In this document: piece by piece, positions 30,383 to 37,919 of the stretch
Numbering within the stretch: the stretch's first letter is position 1
How the letters are laid out: each line of letters starts with the position of its first letter
From: Rhizobium sp. LC145
GTDB lineage: Bacteria; Pseudomonadota; Alphaproteobacteria; Rhizobiales; Rhizobiaceae
Direction: 5' to 3'
DNA length: 48,990 nt
NCBI RefSeq assembly: GCF_001005825.1
Contig: NZ_LBHV01000019.1
Coordinates: 1-48,990 of the forward strand
Translations under genes and position numbers: made by a program
Notes under the pieces: generated by a model
Told to the model about the DNA's origin: nothing
Databases searched by the model: none
What the model saw: the letters and a program-made list of their open reading frames with translations, nothing else

Positions 30383-31519
30383 ATGAACGCACTGAAAACG
30401 ACGCAAGAAGCCAAGGCCCCTATCGTCGCCTTCGATATGACCCCGGCAACCCTGCGCGAGCTGGGATTGCAGGAAAGCGACGTGCCGGAAATCCATGCGG
30501 TCGCGCAGCGGATCGAGGTCGGCAGTCCGCAGACCGTGGCCGAGTTCGGCCGCGACGTGGCCGAGCACACGTCTCGCTACGCCGATAGTTTGCTGGACCA
30601 GGTGCGCAACAGCGACCTGGACGAAGCCGGCGAGAAGCTGACCCAGGTTGTCGCCAAGGCCCGTTCGTTGAACGTCGGCCCGCTGTCGGACAACCGTTCT
30701 CGCCTGCCCTTGATTGGCCCGCTGATTGACCGCTTCCGCGTCCGTTCGACTGCGTTCATGGCGCGCTTCGATACGACCCGCGAGCAGATCGAGCACCTGG
30801 TCAGCGAAGTGCAGACCACCCAGCAAGGTATCGCGCAGCGCAACGCCTCGCTCGATGAAATGTTCGCGGCCGTGCGCGAGGAACACCGCCTCCTTGGCGT
30901 CCACATCGCGGCCGGCAAGGTTCGCCTTGCCGAGCTGCGCGAGCAGGCCGAGGGCCTGCGCGGCAACGTCGGGAACGACCCTGGCCGCGTGCAGGAACTG
31001 GCCGACCTCGATGCGATGGTCGCCAACCTGGACAAGCGCATCGGCGACCTGATCGCCTTGCAACATTCGGCCATGCAGAGCCTGCCGACCATTCGCATGA
31101 TCCAGGCCAACAACCAGATGCTGGTCGATAAATTCCACACGATCCGCGAAATCACCGTGCCGGCGTGGAAGCGTCAATTTATGCTCGCTTTGAGCCTCAA
31201 CGAGCAGAAGAACGCCGTCGAACTGGCGACGGCCATCGACGACACCACCAACGACCTGATGAAGCGCAATGCGGCCCTGCTGCATCGCACGTCCGTCGAG
31301 ACGGCCAAGGAAAACCAACGCCTGGTGATCGACGTGGACACGCTCAAGCAGGTTCAAACGACGCTCATCAAGACCGTCGAGGACGTTATTCGCATCCAGC
31401 AGGAAGGCGTGCAGAAGCGCAAGGATGCCGAAAAGCAGATCGCCGCTATGCGTGGCGACCTTCAAGCCAAGCTGACCCGCCAGCCCGTGCGCGAGCTGGC
31501 CCAACAGGAGTCCGTATGA
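30383..31519 (+). CDS. klaB: KlaB (TelA), toxic-anion-resistance family
   Basis: 378 residues, equal to RK2 TelA/KlaB. Long helical protein of the TelA family: 'LGLQESDVPEIHAVAQRIEVGSPQTVAEFG', 'NVGPLSDNRSRLPLIGPLIDRFRVRST', 'AIDDTTNDLMKRNAALLHRTSVETAKENQRLVIDVDTLKQVQ' in part. It is required with KlaA and a mutant KlaC for tellurite resistance in RK2 derivatives. It overlaps klaC by 4 bp. Confidence 0.95.
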   Translation: MNALKTTQEAKAPIVAFDMTPATLRELGLQESDVPEIHAVAQRIEVGSPQTVAEFGRDVAEHTSRYADSLLDQVRNSDLDEAGEKLTQVVAKARSLNVGPLSDNRSRLPLIGPLIDRFRVRSTAFMARFDTTREQIEHLVSEVQTTQQGIAQRNASLDEMFAAVREEHRLLGVHIAAGKVRLAELREQAEGLRGNVGNDPGRVQELADLDAMVANLDKRIGDLIALQHSAMQSLPTIRMIQANNQMLVDKFHTIREITVPAWKRQFMLALSLNEQKNAVELATAIDDTTNDLMKRNAALLHRTSVETAKENQRLVIDVDTLKQVQTTLIKTVEDVIRIQQEGVQKRKDAEKQIAAMRGDLQAKLTRQPVRELAQQESV

Positions 31520-32469
31520 ATGCCACAAACACCGACGTTTTTGCCCAGGTAGGCGGTCTTGAGGCCCGAGGCGCGAAGATGAAGAAGCGGGGCACCCGCT
31601 TCCTCATCGCGGCCCTGGTGGCCCTCGCCATTGCGGGGATCGGGGCGGTAACGGGATGGGCAATCAGCCCAAGCGCGACGCCCGGAAGTATTGACGTGCC
31701 GCAGGTGCTGGTATCGACACTCAGCGACCAGATGGCAGGCAGTGAGGGCGGCGGCTTGCAGTCCCTGCCCTTCACGTCGGTCGCCGGCTCGCTGATGGAC
31801 TTCATGACAGGACCGGCGCTTTTCGCAATGGCCGTTCTTGGCGTGGTGGTTGCGGGTGCCGCGCTCGTGTTCGGGGGGGAACTCAGCGGATTCGTTCGAT
31901 CCATCTGCATGATGGCGGCCGGTGTAGGGGTGATCCTCATGGCCTCGAACCTGGTGAACGGCATGTTCGGCCGCGACGACGCCAAGCAGGCGGACCCTTC
32001 GCCGCGTGCGCGATTCATGGCAGCAGTTGAGGCGAAGAACTATGAGCGGGTCCAGACACTAATCAACGAGGCGCCCTTTGGGGCCGCGTCGGCCGCCGAC
32101 TATGTTCTTGCACAAATCGCGGTCGCCGAAGGTCTGGACCGCAAGCCTGGTGCGCGCGTCGTGGTCGGGAAAGCGGCCGGCAGCATGGCAATGCCGCCTG
32201 CGGCGCTGGGTTTTACGCCAAGGGGAGAGGCGGCATACGCCATCGAGCGGTCCGCCTATGGTGAGCCGAGGTCCAGCATTGCGAAGCAATACGAGCAGGA
32301 ATGGAGCCGCAAGGCCGCAACCTGGTGGACGATGGCTGGGGTGGTCGGAATCATCGGCGCGGTCCTGGCGGCGACGGCGACCGGCTTTGTCGGGCTGGCG
32401 GTATCGATCCGCAAACGAGTGAAGCGCGTCCGCGACCTGTTGGTGATGGAGCCGGGGGCCGAGCGGTAA
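31516..32469 (+). CDS. klaC: KlaC (TelB), membrane protein with a pilin-like domain
   Basis: 317 residues, equal to RK2. Membrane helices are seen at about 27-50, 100-120, 128-146 and 265-290. Residues 98-153 align without gaps to TrbC residues 58-113, with 23 identities in 56, including AG..L.FGGEL and the final FGR. The cyclisation tetrapeptide is absent. Ser124 and Cys131 correspond by spacing to Ser125/Cys132 of RK2, where Ser-to-Cys gives tellurite resistance; this copy therefore looks like the cryptic, sensitive allele. Last gene of the kla operon, followed by a terminator. Confidence 0.94.
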   Translation: MNATNTDVFAQVGGLEARGAKMKKRGTRFLIAALVALAIAGIGAVTGWAISPSATPGSIDVPQVLVSTLSDQMAGSEGGGLQSLPFTSVAGSLMDFMTGPALFAMAVLGVVVAGAALVFGGELSGFVRSICMMAAGVGVILMASNLVNGMFGRDDAKQADPSPRARFMAAVEAKNYERVQTLINEAPFGAASAADYVLAQIAVAEGLDRKPGARVVVGKAAGSMAMPPAALGFTPRGEAAYAIERSAYGEPRSSIAKQYEQEWSRKAATWWTMAGVVGIIGAVLAATATGFVGLAVSIRKRVKRVRDLLVMEPGAER

Positions 32470-32482
32470 GCGCGAAAGACGA

Positions 32483-32510
32483 AAAGCCCGGATTTCCGGG
32501 CTTTCGTTCT
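32483..32510 (+). terminator. kla operon terminator
   Basis: Stem AAAGCCCGG/CCGGGCTTT with loop ATTT, followed by a T-rich run (CGTTCTGTT). Confidence 0.75.
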
Positions 32511-32528
32511 GTTACGCCGAGGGCGAAT

Positions 32529-32574
32529 TTTAGCGGCTAAAGGTATTGACGTGGGGGAATTGTTTAGCTAAACT
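32529..32574 (+). promoter_or_regulatory. korA promoter with KorB and KorA operators
   Basis: Perfect KorB site TTTAGCGGCTAAA (32529-32541), -35 TTGACG (32546-32551), 17-bp spacer, -10 TAAACT (32569-32574), perfect KorA site GTTTAGCTAAAC (32562-32573). Autoregulation of the central control operon. Confidence 0.93.
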
Positions 32575-32631
32575 TCTTTCATGTTCTGGCGGCTGTCACC
32601 GCTAATGTTCAACCAAGGCGCGGAGCAAAAT

Positions 32632-33726
32632 ATGGGTGTTATCCATGAAGAAACGGCTTACCGAAAGCCAGTTCCAGGAGGCAATCCAGGGGCTGGAAGT
32701 GGGGCAGCAGACCATCGAGATAGCGCGGGGCGTCTTAGTCGATGGGAAGCCGCAAGCGACGTTCGCAACGTCGCTGGGATTGACCAGGGGCGCAGTGTCG
32801 CAAGCGGTGCATCGCGTGTGGACGGCGTTCGAGGACAAGAACTTGCCCGAGGGATACGCGCGGGTAACGGCGGTTCTGCCGGAGCATCAGGCGTACATCG
32901 TCCGGAAGTGGGAAGCGGACGCCAAGAAAAAACAGGACACCAAACGATGAAAACTTTGGTCACGGCCAACCAGAAAGGCGGCGTCGGCAAGACTTCGACC
33001 CTTGTGCATCTTGCCTTCGACTTTTTCGAGCGCGGCTTGCGGGTTGCCGTGATCGACCTGGACCCCCAGGGCAATGCGTCCTACACGCTCAAGGATTTCG
33101 CTACCGGCCTGCATGCAAGCAAGCTGTTCGGCGCTGTCCCTGCCGGCGGCTGGACCGAAACCGCACCCGCAGCCGGCGACGGCCAGGCCGCGCGCCTCGC
33201 GCTGATCGAGTCCGACCCGGTGCTGGCGAACGCCGAACGGCTGTCGCTGGACGATGCCCGCGAGCTGTTCGGGGCCAACATCAAGGCCCTGGCGAAGCAG
33301 GGTTTCGACGTGTGCCTGATCGACACGGCCCCGACCCTTGGCGTTGGCCTGGCGGCCGCGCTCTTTGCGGCCGACTACGTGCTGTCCCCCATCGAGCTTG
33401 AGGCGTACAGCATCCAGGGCATCAAGAAGATGGTCACGACCATTGCGAACGTGCGCCAGAAGAACGCCAAGCTGCAATTCCTTGGCATGGTGCCCAGCAA
33501 GGTCGATGCGCGGAACCCGCGCCACGTGCGCCACCAAGCCGAGCTGCTGGCCGCGTACCCCAAGATGATGATTCCGGCCACTGTCGGCCTGCGCAGCAGC
33601 ATCGCCGATGCCCTCGCGTCCGGTGTGCCGGTCTGGAAGATCAAGAAAACGGCCGCGCGCAAGGCATCGAAAGAGGTTCGCGCCCTGGCTGATTACGTGT
33701 TCACGAAGATGGAGATTTCCCAATGA
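32632..33726 (+). CDS. incC: IncC, ParA-type partition ATPase (long form IncC1)
   Basis: From ATG 32632 the product is 364 residues, the RK2 IncC1 length. The first 105 codons overlap korA in another frame. A second in-frame ATG at 32947 gives IncC2 (259 residues). The ATPase part starts 'KTLVTANQKGGVGKTSTLVHLAFDF' with a deviant Walker A, then 'VAVIDLDPQGNASYTL' and 'DVCLIDTAPTLGVGLAAALFAADYV'. With KorB and the KorB sites it is the active partition system. It overlaps korB by 4 bp. Confidence 0.95.
   Translation: MGVIHEETAYRKPVPGGNPGAGSGAADHRDSAGRLSRWEAASDVRNVAGIDQGRSVASGASRVDGVRGQELARGIRAGNGGSAGASGVHRPEVGSGRQEKTGHQTMKTLVTANQKGGVGKTSTLVHLAFDFFERGLRVAVIDLDPQGNASYTLKDFATGLHASKLFGAVPAGGWTETAPAAGDGQAARLALIESDPVLANAERLSLDDARELFGANIKALAKQGFDVCLIDTAPTLGVGLAAALFAADYVLSPIELEAYSIQGIKKMVTTIANVRQKNAKLQFLGMVPSKVDARNPRHVRHQAELLAAYPKMMIPATVGLRSSIADALASGVPVWKIKKTAARKASKEVRALADYVFTKMEISQ
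32645..32950 (+). CDS. korA: KorA, global repressor
   Basis: 101 residues, equal to RK2, lying entirely inside the 5' part of incC1 in another frame. Helix-turn-helix 'TFATSLGLTRGAVSQAVHRVW' contacts GTTTAGCTAAAC. The C-terminal dimer module 'PEGYARVTAVLPEHQAYIVRKWEADAKKK' is shared with TrbA and KlcB. It represses trfA, klaA, korA, klcA, kle and kfrA promoters, alone or with KorB. Confidence 0.96.
   Translation: MKKRLTESQFQEAIQGLEVGQQTIEIARGVLVDGKPQATFATSLGLTRGAVSQAVHRVWTAFEDKNLPEGYARVTAVLPEHQAYIVRKWEADAKKKQDTKR
32947..33726 (+). CDS. incC: IncC2, short partition ATPase
   Basis: 259 residues from ATG 32947, which overlaps the korA stop (ATGA). In RK2 IncC2 is the form sufficient for partition. 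Start choice is based on length and coupling with korA. Confidence 0.88.
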   Translation: MKTLVTANQKGGVGKTSTLVHLAFDFFERGLRVAVIDLDPQGNASYTLKDFATGLHASKLFGAVPAGGWTETAPAAGDGQAARLALIESDPVLANAERLSLDDARELFGANIKALAKQGFDVCLIDTAPTLGVGLAAALFAADYVLSPIELEAYSIQGIKKMVTTIANVRQKNAKLQFLGMVPSKVDARNPRHVRHQAELLAAYPKMMIPATVGLRSSIADALASGVPVWKIKKTAARKASKEVRALADYVFTKMEISQ

Positions 33727-34790
33727 CTGCGGCTCAAGCCAAGACCACCAAGAAAAACACCGCTGCGGCCGCTCAGGAAGCCGCAGGCGCGGCGCAGCCG
33801 TCCGGCCTGGGGTTGGATAGCATCGGCGACCTGTCGAGCCTCCTGGACGCTCCTGCGGCGTCTCAGGCCGGTTCCGGCCCTATCGAGCTGGACCTGGACC
33901 TGATCGACGAAGATCCGCATCAGCCGCGGACGGCCGACAACCCCGGTTTTTCCCCGGAGAGCATCGCGGAAATCGGTGCCACGATCAAAGAGCGCGGGGT
34001 GAAGTCGCCCATTTCGGTGCGCGAGAACCAGGAACAGCCGGGCCGCTACATCATCAACCACGGCGCACGCCGCTACCGTGGGTCGAAGTGGGCCGGCAAG
34101 AAGTCAATCCCGGCGTTCATCGACAACGACTACAACGAGGCCGACCAGGTTATCGAGAACCTGCAACGCAACGAGCTGACTGCGCGCGAGATTGCCGACT
34201 TCATCGGCCGCGAGCTGGCCAAGGGCAAGAAGAAAGGCGATATCGCCAAGGAAATCGGCAAGTCGCCGGCATTCATCACCCAGCACGTCACGTTGCTGGA
34301 CCTGCCGGAGAAGATCGCCGATGCGTTCAACACCGGGCGCGTCCGCGACGTGACCGTGGTGAACGAGCTGGTGACGGCCTTCAAGAAGCGCCCGGAGGAA
34401 GTCGAGGCGTGGCTTGACGACGACACCCAGGAAATCACGCGCGGCACGGTCAAGCTGCTGCGCGAGTTCCTGGACGAGAAGGGCCGCGATCCCAACACCG
34501 TCGATGCCTTCAACGGTCAGACCGATGCCGAGCGGGACGCGGAGGCCGGCGACGGCGAGGACGACGACCAGGACGGTAAGGACGCCAAGGAGAAGGGCAC
34601 GAAGGAGCCGGACCCGGACAAGCTGAAAAAGGCCATCGTCCAGGTCGAGCACGACGAGCGCCCTGCCCGCCTGATCCTCAACCGTCGGCCGCCGGCGGAA
34701 GGCTATGCCTGGTTGAAGTACGAGGACGACGGCCAGGAGTTCGAGGCGAACCTTGCCGACGTGAAGCTGGTCGCGCTCATCGAGGGCTGA
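33723..34790 (+). CDS. korB: KorB, ParB-type partition protein and global repressor
   Basis: 355 residues (RK2 358). ParB/Srx-type CTP-binding domain with 'GARRYRGSKWAGKKSIPAFIDNDYNEADQVIENLQRNEL', a helix-turn-helix 'KGDIAKEIGKSPAFITQHVTLLDLP', an acidic low-complexity linker (about 265-300) and a C-terminal SH3-like dimer domain ('EGYAWLKYEDDGQEFEANLADVKLVALIEG' in part). It binds the twelve TTTAGCSGCTAAA-type sites found here, acting as repressor and as centromere-binding protein for IncC. Confidence 0.96.
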   Translation: MTAAQAKTTKKNTAAAAQEAAGAAQPSGLGLDSIGDLSSLLDAPAASQAGSGPIELDLDLIDEDPHQPRTADNPGFSPESIAEIGATIKERGVKSPISVRENQEQPGRYIINHGARRYRGSKWAGKKSIPAFIDNDYNEADQVIENLQRNELTAREIADFIGRELAKGKKKGDIAKEIGKSPAFITQHVTLLDLPEKIADAFNTGRVRDVTVVNELVTAFKKRPEEVEAWLDDDTQEITRGTVKLLREFLDEKGRDPNTVDAFNGQTDAERDAEAGDGEDDDQDGKDAKEKGTKEPDPDKLKKAIVQVEHDERPARLILNRRPPAEGYAWLKYEDDGQEFEANLADVKLVALIEG

Positions 34791-34802
34791 CCCCCAAAGA
34801 CA

Positions 34803-34826
34803 GCGGCGCGGGCCACCCCGCGCCGC
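34803..34826 (+). other. Strong hairpin after korB
   Basis: GCGGCGCGGG/CCCGCGCCGC, perfect 10-bp stem with a 4-nt loop, no T-run. Probably lowers expression of korF and korG relative to korB or stabilises the upstream mRNA. Confidence 0.5.
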
Positions 34827-34861
34827 ACAGACAACGGTTCCGCTACAAGGAGGACCGAAGA

Positions 34862-35362
34862 ATGAATCCGATGCTGTTCTACATCGCGGGAGGCGTAGGC
34901 GCGGCGCTGCTGCTGGTTTCCGCGATCATGCTATTCAAGCTGCGCGAGCCGAAGAAGGAAAACCGACCGCAGCGCAAGGCGGCGGCACCGACGCCGGAGC
35001 CGGCCGATAACGAGCTGCGCACCTTTCGCCAGCCGTCGCAGGCCAGCCAACCCGAGCTATCCACTACGCCGCCGGCGCGGCGAACTGCCCCGCCGAGCAG
35101 CGAACAATCCAAGGGGAACGACGGCGATTTCGTCACGTCGGCCCTGGTGGCTGGGGCGACCAACAGCACCATGCTGGGCTACCTGGCCGGCGGCTCGCTG
35201 ACCGGGGCCATGCTGGGCGACGCGCTGCGGCCGGATACGCCGTCTGCGGCGTTCGCGGACCCCGCGCCGAGCTTCGGCAGCAGCGACCCGGACAGCGGCT
35301 GGACCGATACCGGCAGCTCTTGCGATTTCGGTTCGTCCGACACCGATACGAACAACTGGTGA
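34862..35362 (+). CDS. korF: KorF
   Basis: 166 residues, AAGGAGGACCGAAGA upstream. N-terminal membrane anchor ('LFYIAGGVGAALLLVSAIMLFKLRE'), a long Pro/Gln/Ser-rich low-complexity region, a short hydrophobic 'GATNSTMLGYLAGGSLTGAMLGDAL', and an Asp/Ser-rich end. In RK2 korF follows korB and is described as histone-like; that property is not obvious in this sequence. Assignment is by position and size. Confidence 0.75.
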   Translation: MNPMLFYIAGGVGAALLLVSAIMLFKLREPKKENRPQRKAAAPTPEPADNELRTFRQPSQASQPELSTTPPARRTAPPSSEQSKGNDGDFVTSALVAGATNSTMLGYLAGGSLTGAMLGDALRPDTPSAAFADPAPSFGSSDPDSGWTDTGSSCDFGSSDTDTNNW

Positions 35363-35371
35363 GGGCCGGCC

Positions 35372-35899
35372 ATGACCAATGAACAACAGAGCCGGCTCAA
35401 GGAACTGCGGACGATCCGGCGCTACCTCCAAGGGATGCGACAGGGCGTTTCCGGCCCGGATGCGTATAAGGGCTGGTTGACCGGCATCGGCATCGCAGCG
35501 GCCGGGTTCCTGGTCGCTAGGCTGCTGCCATCCCCCGCCCCTGGCGTCGGCCTGATTGTGCCGGTGGCTTGCGTCGCCGGCGTCATCACCGGCGGATGGA
35601 TCAATCTCAAGGGGCGGTCATGGAGGGCCGCCATCTACGATGCGCTGGCCCGTTACAGCCCGCTCAATGAAGCGGCGTACCGCGACTTGCAAGAGAGGGT
35701 GAAGGAATACGGTTTCGACTTTGATGCGGTCATGGAGTGGACCTACATCGAGCAGGCCGCGTTCATGCCGTTGGTGCCCACCAGGGAGGACCTGGCACGC
35801 GACAAGTTCCTGACCGCGACGCGGGCCGAAAGAGCCGAGGACGATGCGCGTGCGCGCTTTGTGGTGCTTCATCCGCGTAAGCGAGGTCCCCAAGCATGA
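35372..35899 (+). CDS. korG: KorG
   Basis: 175 residues, which I recall as the RK2 KorG length. Two hydrophobic segments ('WLTGIGIAAAGFLVARLLP' and 'GVGLIVPVACVAGVITGGWI') make a membrane hairpin, and the C-terminal half is charged and helical. The start follows korF by 9 bp; the stop overlaps the next lipoprotein gene by 4 bp. Function not established. Confidence 0.78.
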   Translation: MTNEQQSRLKELRTIRRYLQGMRQGVSGPDAYKGWLTGIGIAAAGFLVARLLPSPAPGVGLIVPVACVAGVITGGWINLKGRSWRAAIYDALARYSPLNEAAYRDLQERVKEYGFDFDAVMEWTYIEQAAFMPLVPTREDLARDKFLTATRAERAEDDARARFVVLHPRKRGPQA

Positions 35900-36471
35900 A
35901 GGGCCTTGCATTGGCGATTGCTGGCTGTCTCGCCTTGGCGGCCTGCGGCGAAAAGACGATGAGTGGGCCGGAGATAGTGGCCGCGATCAATGAATGTTAC
36001 GCGGCAGGCGGTGTGCCGACGCCCATCTACAACCAGGATCGACCCGGCCGCGTTTTCCGCATGGATTGTCCGAAGCGGGACGCCAAGGAGGCGGTACCCG
36101 GTTCCATGCCTTCGCCGGCGTCCATCGTCGGCGAGTCTCAGATTGAGCGGCTACGTGCCTTTTGCGAGAACAGGCCGCCGAAGGACTGCGCCTATCTGTT
36201 CGACCCGCATTCCGATGCCTGGACGCCAGAGGATGTAGAGCTGGTGAAGCAGCTAAGGTCCGCTGCGGGCGAGCGCGAAAAGCCGCCCGGCCGCTCCCCC
36301 CCTCCCCGCCGCCCCCTTGCCCCGCCGTTGCGGGGCTTTTTTTGGCCTCCCCCTTCAGCCGCTAAAAATCCAGCCGTTAAGTGGGGATTTGTTCAGCTAA
36401 ACTCTTGCGCTGATAATATGGATAAGAGTATTATTATTCTTACCCATTACCGGAGCCAATCATGGAACTGA
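35896..36471 (+). CDS. Lipoprotein ORF that runs through a terminator into the kfrA promoter
   Basis: 191 residues as an open frame. Clear lipobox 'LALAAC' (Cys17). The mature part has four more Cys and 'EIVAAINECYAAGG.PTPIYNQDRPGR' to about residue 125. From about residue 130 the frame becomes Pro/Arg-rich, crosses the terminator at 36319-36343 and the kfrA operators, and stops 10 bp inside kfrA. The tail is unlikely to be selected coding sequence, so the gene probably lost its original stop near 36280. Overlap with korG (ATGA) supports translation. Family unknown. Confidence 0.65.
   Translation: MKGLALAIAGCLALAACGEKTMSGPEIVAAINECYAAGGVPTPIYNQDRPGRVFRMDCPKRDAKEAVPGSMPSPASIVGESQIERLRAFCENRPPKDCAYLFDPHSDAWTPEDVELVKQLRSAAGEREKPPGRSPPPRRPLAPPLRGFFWPPPSAAKNPAVKWGFVQLNSCADNMDKSIIILTHYRSQSWN
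36319..36343 (+). terminator. Terminator of the korA operon
   Basis: Stem GCCCCG/CGGGGC with loop CCGTTG, followed by seven Ts. It lies inside the open frame of the preceding lipoprotein gene and just before the kfrA operators. Confidence 0.85.
36354..36419 (+). promoter_or_regulatory. kfrA promoter region
   Basis: Near-perfect KorB site TTCAGCCGCTAAA (36354-36366), near-perfect KorA site GTTCAGCTAAAC (36391-36402), and an extended -10 TG-A-TAATAT (36411-36419). A partial inverted repeat around 36424-36443 (TAAGAG...CTTA) is a candidate KfrA operator. RK2 kfrA is repressed by KorA, KorB and KfrA. Confidence 0.75.
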
Positions 36472-37391
36472 ACAAAGAGACGCGCGACCGCATCTTTGCG
36501 GCTGCGGACGAGCTGTTCGAGCAAGGCGACCGGGAGAGCTTCCCGACCGTGGATGCAGTGCGCAGGGCTGCTCGCGTCAACATGAACGACGCCAGCGCCG
36601 GTATGCGCGAATGGCGACGCCAGCGCACGGCGCAGGCCGCCCCGTTGGCCGTCCAGGTGCCTGACGCGGTGCAGCAGGCCGGCAATCAGGCCGTGGCCGC
36701 CCTCTGGCAAGCCGCCCAGGCGCTTGCCAATGAGTCGTTGCAGGCGGCGCAAGCCGGCTGGGATCGTGAGCGCAACGAGTTGGAAGTCGTCCGTCGTGAG
36801 CTGGCCGACGCCTACGAGGCGCAGGCCCGCGATCTGGAAGAAGCGCAGGCGCGCGTTACATTGCTAGAGCAGCAGGCCGCCGAGGCGGCCGAGCTGGTCG
36901 CACGCCAGGCGAAGGACCTGGCCGAAGCCCGCGACGCGCTGGCAGGAGTCGAGCAGCGGGCCGCATTGGCGACGCAGCGCGCCGATGAGGTGGAGCGGCG
37001 AGCGCAGGAGCTGCGCGCCGAACTGGATTACGCTCACCAGGACGCACGCGCATTCAGGGAAGAGAGCCGCAAGGCTCTGGACGCGGCCAACCAGGAAGCG
37101 CAGGCGCTCCGCAGTGAGCGCGACGCAACCCGGCGCGAAGCGGAAGAGTTGCGCACCGAGTTGGCGGCGGTGAAGGCGAAGGCGCAGGCCGAGGCCGAAG
37201 CGCACCAGGAGCAAAAGAGATTGGCCGCTCAAGAAGCGGTCAGGCAGGCCGAGCGCTTTACGAAGGTGCAGGCCGAACGTGACGAAGCACGGCAAGAGGC
37301 AAGAACGGCTCAGGAAGAGGCCGCTATGTTGAGGGGTCGGCTAGGCGCGGAACGAGTGGCAGGAAACACAAACAGGGGGAAAAGTAACTGA
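36462..37391 (+). CDS. kfrA: KfrA, coiled-coil DNA-binding stability protein
   Basis: 309 residues (RK2 308). N-terminal DNA-binding domain ('RDRIFAAADELFEQGDRESFPTVDAVRRAARVNMNDASAGMREWRRQR' in part), then from about residue 75 to 295 an almost continuous alanine-rich coiled coil. KfrA proteins bind their own operator and form a filament-like structure that helps plasmid stability, as far as known for IncP-1. It is followed by a strong terminator and kfrB. Confidence 0.93.
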   Translation: MELNKETRDRIFAAADELFEQGDRESFPTVDAVRRAARVNMNDASAGMREWRRQRTAQAAPLAVQVPDAVQQAGNQAVAALWQAAQALANESLQAAQAGWDRERNELEVVRRELADAYEAQARDLEEAQARVTLLEQQAAEAAELVARQAKDLAEARDALAGVEQRAALATQRADEVERRAQELRAELDYAHQDARAFREESRKALDAANQEAQALRSERDATRREAEELRTELAAVKAKAQAEAEAHQEQKRLAAQEAVRQAERFTKVQAERDEARQEARTAQEEAAMLRGRLGAERVAGNTNRGKSN

Positions 37392-37453
37392 TAAATCGAA
37401 CACAGTTCACTAAAATAGATGGAACAACCTTGACGCGCCCGGCACTAGGGAAG

Positions 37454-37487
37454 GCCGGCCTCGAACTGCCGAGGTCGGCTTTTTTTT
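37454..37487 (+). terminator. Terminator after kfrA
   Basis: GCCGGCCTCG...CGAGGTCGGC, a near-perfect 10-bp stem with a short loop, followed by seven Ts. Confidence 0.85.
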
Positions 37488-37543
37488 AGCCGGCAAGCGC
37501 GCAAGCCACGTTTAACACCAGAGGCAACCGTCAGGAGTCACCA

Positions 37544-37891
37544 ATGAAACACCGCCTACTGGTCATGAATGGGCAAAGAATTGTCCAGACCGAGAACCAA
37601 GGCGCATGGACGAACCAGAAGGTAGATAAAGCCGGGACACTGAAACCCGGCATTTACAACATCTATACGGCCCAAAAGGCGGACAAGTCGCAGCGCCATG
37701 ACGGCACCATCGTCCATGCAGATAGCGGCACTATCTACCAGCAGGTGGGGAAAAACTTTGTAATGCACGCCCGGTCAGATTTCGATAAAGTACCTGAAAT
37801 CGGGAGTGCGAAGAGCATCAGCTATGACGCCCAGGGCAAGGCCCAGGTCAGCGCCGAAAGTGTCAAGTTGAGCAGAGGGCGATCCCGCTAG
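37544..37891 (+). CDS. kfrB: KfrB domain protein
   Basis: 115 residues from ATG 37544 (CAGGAGTCACCA upstream). Beta-rich: 'VMNGQRIVQTENQGAWTNQKVDKAG.LKPGIYNIY', 'GTIVHADSGTIYQQVGKNFVMHARSDFDKVPEIG'. Similar to the gene after traC (3110). In RK2 this is Upf54.8, later named KfrB, and is thought to interact with KfrA in stability. A KorB operator lies 4 bp after the stop. Confidence 0.82.
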   Translation: MKHRLLVMNGQRIVQTENQGAWTNQKVDKAGTLKPGIYNIYTAQKADKSQRHDGTIVHADSGTIYQQVGKNFVMHARSDFDKVPEIGSAKSISYDAQGKAQVSAESVKLSRGRSR

Positions 37892-37894
37892 AGT

Positions 37895-37907
37895 TTTAGC
37901 CGCTAAA
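37895..37907. promoter_or_regulatory. KorB operator between kfrB and kfrC
   Basis: Perfect TTTAGCCGCTAAA. Confidence 0.85.
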
Positions 37908-37919
37908 AAGGGAGGCGTC

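Noticed and set aside
29593..32469. Functional tellurite-resistance cargo
   Set aside because: klaABC is part of the IncP-1alpha backbone, and the key KlaC position is Ser, the cryptic form.
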